Position numbers and translations under genes: made by a program. 5,460 nucleotides of DNA, taken from Candidatus Omnitrophota bacterium (GTDB lineage: Bacteria; Omnitrophota; Gorgyraeia; Gygaellales; Profunditerraquicolaceae). The stretch lies in assembly GCA_028715095.1 (NCBI GenBank), contig JAQUSM010000084.1, positions 1 to 5,460 on the forward strand, read 5' to 3'. The number at the start of each line of letters is the position of its first letter. Position 1 is the first letter of the stretch. Of the stretch, positions 1-5,460 are shown in pieces. Under the pieces are notes generated by a model, which saw only the letters and a program-made list of their open reading frames with translations, ran no database searches and was not told where the DNA came from.

Positions 1-470
1 CGCGCGTTGAAGATGCATTACACGCTACCCGCGCGGCTACCCAGGAAGGTATTGTCCCAGGGGGCGGGGTTGCGTTAATCCGCACCATTGCTGCTTTAGA
101 TAAACTAAAGCTGGAAGGTGATGAGAAAATCGGCGCTAATATAGTAAAACGCGCAATTGAAGAACCTTTAAGGCAGATAGTCCAGAACGCAGGACTTGAA
201 GGCTCCGTGGTTGTGCAAAGAATCAAGCAGGAGAAAACCAATATAGGTTATGATGTAAGCCAGGATTCTTACGTGGACATGATTGAAGCTGGAGTAATTG
301 ATCCTACAAAAGTAACTCGTTCAGCGTTACAGAATGCTTCCAGCATAGCCGCGTTACTGCTTACAACCGAGACCTTGATCACGGATAAGCCGGAAAAAGA
401 CGAAAAAATGCCGCCAATGCCCGGTGGTGGAATGGGCGGAATGGGTGGTATGGGCGGAGGGATGTATTAA
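1..470 (+). CDS. groEL: Chaperonin GroEL (Hsp60), C-terminal part; 5' end outside window
   Basis: This is the last 155 codons of the 60-kDa chaperonin subunit, which forms the double-ring ATP-dependent protein-folding chamber with GroES in the cytoplasm. The reading frame runs from base 3 to the TAA at 468-470. The fragment opens with RVEDALHATRAA, which aligns with E. coli GroEL from about residue 395, so the fourth visible residue is the equivalent of the catalytic ATPase Asp398. PGGGVAL follows (fragment residues 19-25; nucleotide-binding glycines of the equatorial domain), then EEPLRQIVQNAG, and then IDPTKVTRSALQNA, whose Asp (fragment residue 100) matches the ATP-contacting Asp495. The protein ends in the usual flexible Gly-Gly-Met tail with a final Tyr. 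About 28% of a normal GroEL of roughly 545 residues is visible, and nothing looks broken. A strong terminator follows, so groEL is transcribed separately from the genes downstream. An internal GTG at 207 is an ordinary Val codon, not a start. Confidence 0.98.
   Translation, partial: RVEDALHATRAATQEGIVPGGGVALIRTIAALDKLKLEGDEKIGANIVKRAIEEPLRQIVQNAGLEGSVVVQRIKQEKTNIGYDVSQDSYVDMIEAGVIDPTKVTRSALQNASSIAALLLTTETLITDKPEKDEKMPPMPGGGMGGMGGMGGGMY
423..464 (+). repeat. Gly-Gly-Met tail repeat within groEL
   Basis: Degenerate in-frame repeats of the form GGN GGN ATG encode GGGM-GGM-GGM-GGGM at the groEL C-terminus. Such tails are typical of bacterial GroEL; they project into the ring cavity and are disordered in structures. 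The repeat is a coding feature, and synonymous third positions differ between units, so it is not an exact DNA tandem repeat. The tail is preceded by MPPMP. Confidence 0.9.
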
Positions 471-489
471 GCCCTGAATAAGTTATAAT

Positions 490-529
490 AGGAAAACGGC
501 TGATCTTGCAAAAGGTCAGCCGTTTTCCT
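490..529 (+). terminator. Intrinsic terminator hairpin after groEL
   Basis: Starting 20 bases after the groEL stop there is a long inverted repeat. The arm GGAAAACGGCTGA (491-503) is the exact reverse complement of TCAGCCGTTTTCC (516-528). The stem continues inward as TCTT (504-507) with AAGG (512-515), including one G-T(U) wobble, and outward by one A-T pair (490/529). This gives about 18 bp closed by a 4-base GCAA loop (508-511), which fits a GNRA tetraloop. The sequence after the stem (TTATTTA) is T-rich but not a clean T run, so release may rely partly on the stability of the stem. It separates groEL from the guaB3 promoter. Confidence 0.88.
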
Positions 530-556
530 TATTTAGCGATACCCTCAAAATAAATA

Positions 557-585
557 TTGACAATCTGCTTACTTAGGGGTAAAAT
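557..585 (+). promoter_or_regulatory. Sigma70-type promoter for guaB3-guaA(-dnaE)
   Basis: A perfect -35 hexamer TTGACA (557-562) is followed by a 17-nt spacer and a -10 hexamer TAAAAT (580-585; five of six match TATAAT). The stretch just upstream (about 545-556) is A/T-rich and could act as an UP-like element. Transcription would start near 591-593, giving a leader of about 70 nt. The promoter lies after the groEL terminator and before guaB3, which is where one is expected. I saw no PurR-box-like palindrome or purine riboswitch in the leader. This is a motif match only; no start site is measured. Confidence 0.75.
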
Positions 586-646
586 TTAATATCTTTGCAC
601 TCTCTTCCCAAAAACCGTAACTTATTATAAAACAACAAGTTAATGT

Positions 647-653
647 AAGGAGA
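647..653 (+). promoter_or_regulatory. Shine-Dalgarno site of guaB3
   Basis: AAGGAGA lies 8 nt upstream of the ATG at 662, a near-ideal anti-SD match and spacing. It fixes the guaB3 start and contrasts with the weak or absent SD sites of guaA and dnaE downstream. Confidence 0.88.
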
Positions 654-661
654 TTAGTAAA

Positions 662-1822
662 ATGGCAGAATGGATAGGTATAGGACGGCGCGCAAGAAGG
701 TGTTATGGCTTTGATGAAATTGCCTTGGTTCCCGGAGCGCAAACCGTAAATCCAAATGAAGTTGACGCAAGTTTTGAATTTATGGGGAAAAAATTTAAAA
801 TACCTATCTTTGCGGCGGCTATGGATGGCGTAGTTGATGTAAAATTTGCCATAGAGATGTCGCGTTTAGGCGGTTTGGCGGTTTTAAATCTCGACGGAAT
901 TCAAACCCGCTATGAAAATCCCGATGAAGTATTGGAAGACATTTCAAGGGCCACCCCTCAAAAAGCTACCGAACTTATTCAAACAGTCTATACTACCCCC
1001 ATAAAAGAAAAACTGATCACAAAAAGAATCGCCGAAATCAAAAAGGCAAAAGCCATGGCGATAGTCAGCTGTATCCCGGCTAACGCGGAAAAGTTCTCAA
1101 GGTTAGCTATCGCCGCAGGGGCGGATATATTTGTCATTCAATCCACAGTTACAACCATTAAACACCTCTCTACGCAATATAAGACCCTTGACCTGATAAA
1201 ATTCTGTAAATCCTTGAAGATCCCGGTTATCCTGGGTAATTGCGTAACTTATGAAACTACACTGGAGCTTATGGAGACAGGCGCCAGCGGCCTGCTTATC
1301 GGGGTCGGCCCGGGTGCCGCTTGTACTACGCGCGGGGTATTGGGTATCGGTGTTCCCCAGGTTACCGCTACTGTTGATGCCGCGGGAGCGAGGGATTTTT
1401 ATTTTAAGCGTACCGGAAAATATATTTCCATCATTACCGACGGAGGCATGAACCGGGGCGGGGATATCTGTAAAGCCTTTGCCTGCGGAGCGGATGCGGT
1501 CATGATCGGATCGAGCTTTGCCCGCGCTAAAGAAGCCCCCGGGAGAGGTTTCCATTGGGGAATGGCTACTTCGCATGTCAATTTGCCTCGGGGAACCCGT
1601 ATCCAAGTAGGTACTACGGGAACTTTGAAAGATATTTTGCTTGGCCCGGCCAAGGTAGATGACGGCTCCCAAAACATTTTAGGAGCATTAAAAACTTCCA
1701 TGGGTTCTCTGGGAGCATCCACATTAAGAGAGATGCACGACGTAGAAATTATTATCGCGCCTTCAATCCAGACTGAAGGAAAAATCTTTCAGGTAGGCCA
1801 AAGAGTAGGAATGGGTAAATAA
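662..1822 (+). CDS. guaB3: GuaB3-family IMP dehydrogenase-related protein (no CBS domains)
   Basis: A 386-residue TIM-barrel protein of the IMP dehydrogenase/GMP reductase family, predicted to oxidise IMP to XMP with NAD+ in the cytoplasm. The N-terminus IGIGRRARRCYGFDE (residues 5-19) and AAAMDGVVD (51-59) are typical of the GuaB3 subgroup. The catalytic loop is GPGAACTTRG (216-225) with the nucleophile Cys221. DGGMNRGGDI (260-269) carries Asp260, expected to bind the IMP ribose, and MIGSSFA (281-287) lies in the phosphate-binding region. EAPGRGFHWGMAT (291-303) replaces the YRGMGS region of canonical enzymes, and GALKTSMGSLGA (341-352) matches the conserved C-terminal part. The two CBS (Bateman) domains of a typical GuaB of about 490 residues are absent; residues about 85-130 occupy the place where they are normally inserted. 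The start at 662 is set by a strong SD and the family N-terminus. guaA follows after 2 nt. From memory, cyanobacterial GuaB3 was reported to be an IMP dehydrogenase and the actinobacterial one has no settled role. GMP reductase activity is the alternative. Confidence 0.93.
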   Translation: MAEWIGIGRRARRCYGFDEIALVPGAQTVNPNEVDASFEFMGKKFKIPIFAAAMDGVVDVKFAIEMSRLGGLAVLNLDGIQTRYENPDEVLEDISRATPQKATELIQTVYTTPIKEKLITKRIAEIKKAKAMAIVSCIPANAEKFSRLAIAAGADIFVIQSTVTTIKHLSTQYKTLDLIKFCKSLKIPVILGNCVTYETTLELMETGASGLLIGVGPGAACTTRGVLGIGVPQVTATVDAAGARDFYFKRTGKYISIITDGGMNRGGDICKAFACGADAVMIGSSFARAKEAPGRGFHWGMATSHVNLPRGTRIQVGTTGTLKDILLGPAKVDDGSQNILGALKTSMGSLGASTLREMHDVEIIIAPSIQTEGKIFQVGQRVGMGK

Positions 1823-1824
1823 AT

Positions 1825-3366
1825 ATGAACAGACAAACAATACTTATCCTGGATTTTGGTTCACAATATACTCAATTGATAGCGCGTAGAGTAAGAGAGC
1901 AAAAGGTTTTCTCAAAAATTATCCCTTACAACACCTCCGCCAAGGAGATTGCCGCCCTAAACCCCAAAGGCCTGATTCTGTCCGGGGGGCCTGCCTCGGT
2001 AGTTGATAAAAAATCTCCTTATCCTGATAAGGGTATTTTTAAATTAGGCATACCGGTACTTGGCGTTTGTTACGGAATGCAGGTTATCTGCGAGATGCTG
2101 GGGGGCAAAGTAAAACATACCCGCGAGCGTGAATACGGGAAAGTTGAGTTATTTATAGATGATAACCGCGATCTCTTTAGCCATATGCCGGGAAACTTTA
2201 CCTGCTGGGCCAGCCACGGTGATTATGTAACCAAGATACCTCCGGGATTCCATACCAGCGCGCATACCGCCAACACCCCGATTGCCGCCATATCCAATCA
2301 GAAAAAAAAGATATTTGCGGTGCAATTCCATCCGGAGGTTACGCATACTGAAAAAGGTAATCAAATTTTAAGCAACTTCTTATTTAAAGTCTGCGGCGCT
2401 TTAAGCAGATGGACTATGCAGTCATTTATCAAAGAATCCGTCGAAAACATCAAGAAAACTATCGGAAAAGATAAAGTAGTGCTCGGCCTGAGCGGAGGCG
2501 TGGATTCTTCCGTAGCCGCTCTATTAATCCATAGATCAATAGGAAAAAACTTACGCTGTATTTTTATTGATAATGGATTGCTCAGAAAAGGCGAAGCTGA
2601 ACAGGTTAAGAGTGTCTTTAAAGACATGTACCATCTGAATTTAAGCTATGTTGACAGGAGCAAAAGGTTCCTTGAACGCTTAAAAGGAATAACCGACCCC
2701 GAAGAGAAAAGAAAAATAATCGGCGACGAATTTGTAAAAGTCTTTGAAGAAGAGGCAAAAAAGACAAAAGGAGTGAAATTCCTGGGGCAGGGTACGCTTT
2801 ACCCCGATGTCATCGAATCAGTTTCGCCCACTGGCGGGCCAAGCAGAAAAATAAAAAGCCATCATAACGTCGGAGGCCTTCCTGCCCATATGCAGCTTAA
2901 GCTGATTGAACCGTTAAGGGAATTATTTAAGGACGAAGCGCGCGAAATCGGCAGGCAGATGGGTTTGCCCGAAAACATCATACACCGCCAGCCATTTCCG
3001 GGTCCGGGCCTTGCCGTCAGGATTATCGGCGAGATTACTTTAGAGCGCCTGGAGCTTTTACGCGAAGCAGATAAACGTGTAATTGAAGAGATCTCAAAAG
3101 CCGGGCTTTATGAACAAATCTGGCAGTCATTCGCCGTTTTACTCCCTATAAAGAGCGTGGGGATCATGGGGGATGAACGTACATATGAAAATGTCCTGGC
3201 CCTTCGCTGCGTATCCAGCTTTGACGGCATGACAGCTGACTGGGTAAAGCTCCCTTACGAAGTCATGGAAAAGATATCTAACCGTATCATCAATGAAGTC
3301 AGGGGGATCAACCGGGTAGTTTACGATATCAGCTCCAAGCCTCCTGCAACCATTGAGTGGGAATAA
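1825..3366 (+). CDS. guaA: GMP synthase (glutamine-hydrolysing)
   Basis: A 513-residue enzyme that converts XMP, ATP and glutamine to GMP, the last step of de novo guanine-nucleotide synthesis, in the cytoplasm. Residues about 5-190 are the class I glutamine amidotransferase domain. Its triad is Cys82 in GVCYGMQ (80-86), with His169 and Glu171 in QFHPEV (167-172). LSGGPASV (52-59) is also typical. Residues about 198-385 form the ATP pyrophosphatase domain with the PP-loop SGGVDSS (223-229) and GQGTLYPDVIES (321-332). The C-terminal dimerisation domain includes RQPFPGPGLAVRI (388-400) and ends in KPPATIEWE, the normal family C-terminus. The length is normal (E. coli has 525) and all key residues are present. 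The ATG is 2 nt after the guaB3 stop. The only SD-like sequence is AGGA at 1807-1810, about 14 nt upstream inside guaB3, so translation is probably coupled to guaB3. Confidence 0.98.
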   Translation: MNRQTILILDFGSQYTQLIARRVREQKVFSKIIPYNTSAKEIAALNPKGLILSGGPASVVDKKSPYPDKGIFKLGIPVLGVCYGMQVICEMLGGKVKHTREREYGKVELFIDDNRDLFSHMPGNFTCWASHGDYVTKIPPGFHTSAHTANTPIAAISNQKKKIFAVQFHPEVTHTEKGNQILSNFLFKVCGALSRWTMQSFIKESVENIKKTIGKDKVVLGLSGGVDSSVAALLIHRSIGKNLRCIFIDNGLLRKGEAEQVKSVFKDMYHLNLSYVDRSKRFLERLKGITDPEEKRKIIGDEFVKVFEEEAKKTKGVKFLGQGTLYPDVIESVSPTGGPSRKIKSHHNVGGLPAHMQLKLIEPLRELFKDEAREIGRQMGLPENIIHRQPFPGPGLAVRIIGEITLERLELLREADKRVIEEISKAGLYEQIWQSFAVLLPIKSVGIMGDERTYENVLALRCVSSFDGMTADWVKLPYEVMEKISNRIINEVRGINRVVYDISSKPPATIEWE

Positions 3367-3401
3367 ACCGCTAAGAAACCTGCGTCTTAAATAATTAACA
3401 C

Positions 3402-5460
3402 ATGTCTCACTCTGATTTTGTCCATCTCCATCTGCATACGCAATACAGCCTTCTTGACGGAGCCTGCCGAATCCCTGAAATATTAGCCATCGCCAAAAGT
3501 TATAAGATGGATTCTCTTGCGATAACCGACCATGGGAACATGTTTGGAGCGATTGAATTCTATCTGGAGGCTCAAAAAGCAGGCATCAAGCCCATTATTG
3601 GCTGCGAGGTTTATGTTGCCCCAAAGAGCAGGCTGGACAAAGGGGGCAGCGGCATTGAAGATGCGGCTAATCATTTAATCCTGCTGGCGCGTGACGAATC
3701 CGGATATCAAAACTTAATCAAACTGGTCTCAATCGGTTATTTAGAGGGATTCTACTACAGGCCGCGTATTGACAAAGAAGTCCTTTCCTTGCATGCCCAG
3801 GGATTAATCGGATTATCCGCCTGCTTAAAAGGCGAGGTTGCCTGGCTTATCCAGCAAAAACGTTTCAATGATGCTTTAAAAGCCGCGGACAGTTATCAAA
3901 ATATACTTGGGAAAGGGAATTTCTACTTAGAACTCCAGGCTAACTCTATCCCGGAACAAAAAATTGTAAATGACGCATTGATTAAAATCTCCAAAGAACT
4001 CGGCATACCCCTGGTTGCGACTAATGATGTGCATTACCCTACAAAAGATAAAGCCGAAGCTCATGAGGCTTTATTATGCATTCAAACCCAGGCCACCCTT
4101 GATGACCCGAAGCATATGCGTTTCCAGACGGATGAATTTTATTTCCGTTCGCCGGAAGAGATGAAAGAGGTATTCCGTCATTGCCCGGAAGCAATAAAAA
4201 ATACAAAAGAAATTGCCCAACGCTGCAATCTGGAGCTGGATTTCAAACAAATGCACCTTCCTAAATATACTCCCCCGGGGGACAAAAACAAGGAAGAATT
4301 CCTGCATGAGCTCTGCGAAAAAGGAATGACGGAAAAAGGCCTTAAGAACAATCCTGAAGCAGAAACGAGCCTTAAACACGAATTAAAGATTATCAAGGAT
4401 ATGGGTTTTATCAGCTACTTCCTGATCGTCTGGGATTTTATTTCCTATGCTAAAGCCCAGGGTATCCCTGTCGGCCCGGGAAGAGGCTCTGCGGCAGGAA
4501 GCCTGGTAAGTTTTCTTTTAGGTATTACCGATCTCAATCCTTTGAAATACGGCCTGCTCTTTGAGAGGTTCCTGAACCCTGAGCGTATGGGGCTGCCGGA
4601 TATCGATATTGATTTCTGCTACGAACGCAGGCAGGAGGTCATCGATTATGTAACCCAAAAATACGGCCGGGAAAATGTCGCCCAAATCATTACTTTCGGG
4701 ACCATGCAGGCGCGCGCGGTAATCAGGGATGTAGGCCGGGTTATGGCGATTCCCTACGCCGATGTTGACCGTATCGCTAAAATGATCCCGGCTGAACTTG
4801 ATATGACCCTTAAAAAAGCCATGGAAAGCGAACCGGAATTAAGCAGCCTTTACAGGAATAACCCGCAAATAACCAAATTGATTAACACGGCTTTATCGCT
4901 GGAAGGGCTAAACCGGCATGCCTCTGTGCATGCCGCAGGCGTAATCATCTCGGATAAACCGTTAAACAATTATATGCCCATATTTAAAACTACCGACGAC
5001 CAGGTCACTACCGGCTACAGTATGGGTATTTTAGAGAAAATCGGGCTGCTTAAAGTGGATTTTCTTGGGTTAAAAACACTTACGGTAATTGATGAAACAC
5101 TCAAGCTCATAAAGAAAACACGCGGGATAGAAATTGATATTGAAAAACTTCCGCTGGATGACCCAAATACATACAAGTTATTAGCTTCAAGCCATACGAT
5201 TGGAGTATTCCAGGTAGAAAGTTCGGGTATGCGGGATTTACTTAAGAAGCTCATTCCCGAACGCTTTGAAGATTTAATCGCCCTCCTGGCGCTGTATCGG
5301 CCGGGTCCGATCGGCTCAGGCATGCTCGATGACTTTATGAAACGCAAACATGGGTTAGTCCCCATCAGATATGAACACCCCAGATTAGAGCCCATACTTA
5401 AAGAAACTTACGGGATTATGGTTTACCAGGAACAGATCATGCAGATTGCCTCTGCCCTGG
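3402..5460 (+). CDS. dnaE: DNA polymerase III alpha subunit, N-terminal 686 residues; 3' end outside window
   Basis: The open frame runs from ATG 3402 through the window end without a stop: 686 codons plus one base, of about 1150 usual for DnaE. It is the catalytic subunit of the replicative polymerase, acting at the replication fork. Residues about 5-270 are the PHP domain: HLHLHT (8-13), LLDG (17-20), ITDHGN (41-46), GCEVYV (67-72), NHLILLA (90-96), SACLKGE (139-145), TNDVHY (207-212). The polymerase palm has GPGRGSAAGS (358-367) and LPDIDIDF (398-405), giving catalytic Asp400 and Asp402, with Asp553 in KVDFLGLKTL (551-560) as the third. RHASVHAAGV (505-514) and YRPGPIGSGM (632-641) are also typical, and the visible end (GIMVYQEQIMQIA, 671-683) is still polymerase core. 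No intein or frameshift is seen. An in-frame TAA at 3396-3398 rules out a longer N-terminus, and the next ATG would delete PHP motif I. guaA ends 35 nt upstream with no terminator between. There is no recognisable SD before this start. Confidence 0.97.
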   Translation, partial: MSHSDFVHLHLHTQYSLLDGACRIPEILAIAKSYKMDSLAITDHGNMFGAIEFYLEAQKAGIKPIIGCEVYVAPKSRLDKGGSGIEDAANHLILLARDESGYQNLIKLVSIGYLEGFYYRPRIDKEVLSLHAQGLIGLSACLKGEVAWLIQQKRFNDALKAADSYQNILGKGNFYLELQANSIPEQKIVNDALIKISKELGIPLVATNDVHYPTKDKAEAHEALLCIQTQATLDDPKHMRFQTDEFYFRSPEEMKEVFRHCPEAIKNTKEIAQRCNLELDFKQMHLPKYTPPGDKNKEEFLHELCEKGMTEKGLKNNPEAETSLKHELKIIKDMGFISYFLIVWDFISYAKAQGIPVGPGRGSAAGSLVSFLLGITDLNPLKYGLLFERFLNPERMGLPDIDIDFCYERRQEVIDYVTQKYGRENVAQIITFGTMQARAVIRDVGRVMAIPYADVDRIAKMIPAELDMTLKKAMESEPELSSLYRNNPQITKLINTALSLEGLNRHASVHAAGVIISDKPLNNYMPIFKTTDDQVTTGYSMGILEKIGLLKVDFLGLKTLTVIDETLKLIKKTRGIEIDIEKLPLDDPNTYKLLASSHTIGVFQVESSGMRDLLKKLIPERFEDLIALLALYRPGPIGSGMLDDFMKRKHGLVPIRYEHPRLEPILKETYGIMVYQEQIMQIASAL

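Noticed and set aside
477..626. Nine-base inverted pair AATAAGTTA (477-485) and TAACTTATT (618-626) flanking the intergenic region
   Set aside because: The pair is short, A/T-only apart from one G/C pair, and its two halves fall on transcripts separated by the terminator and promoter; chance is the simplest explanation.
586..661. Possible purine (guanine/PRPP/ppGpp-type) riboswitch in the guaB3 leader
   Set aside because: The leader is only about 70 nt, A/T-rich, and lacks the conserved three-way junction core or a following terminator/antiterminator pair.
1251..1451. 66-codon plus-strand open frame in another frame inside guaB3
   Set aside because: It overlaps the catalytic loop coding region of guaB3 and has no SD or recognisable domain.
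1103..1672. 189-codon open frame on the minus strand
   Set aside because: It is fully antisense to guaB3, whose protein matches its family throughout. The antisense translation shows no recognisable domain and looks like a shadow of the coding strand.
2651..2656. TTGACA inside guaA resembling a -35 element
   Set aside because: No good -10 hexamer is seen at the proper spacing, and the sequence is explained by Val-Asp-Arg codons.
3371..3388. Possible hairpin AAGA...TCTT between guaA and dnaE
   Set aside because: The stem is only 4 bp with no GC content to stabilise it and no T tract; it is not a terminator.
4074..4396. Two overlapping minus-strand open frames of 101 and 72 codons
   Set aside because: Both lie antisense to well-conserved dnaE codons and overlap each other; their hydrophobic, Phe-rich sequence comes from reading Lys/Glu-rich codons backwards.
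5015..5395. 126-codon open frame on the minus strand
   Set aside because: It lies opposite the dnaE polymerase core. Its Ser-rich, low-complexity translation is typical of an antisense shadow.

Overview
The window is an ordinary bacterial housekeeping segment with every gene on the + strand. It holds the 3' end of the chaperonin gene groEL, a strong hairpin terminator, a near-consensus sigma70-type promoter, and then a tight run of guaB3 (a CBS-less IMP dehydrogenase-family gene), guaA (GMP synthase) and dnaE (replicative DNA polymerase III alpha subunit, cut off by the window end). I see no tRNA, rRNA, mobile element, CRISPR array, phage gene or defence system, and no unexplained gene-sized gap.

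Layout: 1-470 is the last 155 codons of groEL, ending in a Gly-Gly-Met tail. 471-661 is the only real intergenic region; it contains the terminator (490-529), the promoter (-35 at 557-562, -10 at 580-585), a leader of about 70 nt and a good Shine-Dalgarno sequence. 662-1822 is guaB3. 1825-3366 is guaA, starting 2 nt after the guaB3 stop. 3367-3401 is a 35-nt gap without a terminator. 3402-5460 is the first 686 codons of dnaE.

Functionally, GuaB-type oxidation of IMP to XMP followed by GuaA amination of XMP to GMP is the guanine-nucleotide branch of purine synthesis. The close guaB3-guaA coupling suggests that GuaB3 acts as the IMP dehydrogenase here. dnaE probably shares the transcript, which would place the replicative polymerase in a unit with GTP/dGTP precursor supply. 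The polymerase keeps a full set of PHP-domain metal ligands, unlike the degenerate PHP of E. coli DnaE, so it may proofread by itself.

Taxonomy is uncertain. The Gly-Gly-Met GroEL tail, SD-led start, sigma70-like promoter and PHP-intact DnaE say Bacteria. GuaB3 is best known from cyanobacteria and actinobacteria. The mixed base composition (neither AT- nor GC-extreme) and the gene order make me think of an uncultivated lineage such as Omnitrophota or relatives, but that is a guess and not shown by the sequence.
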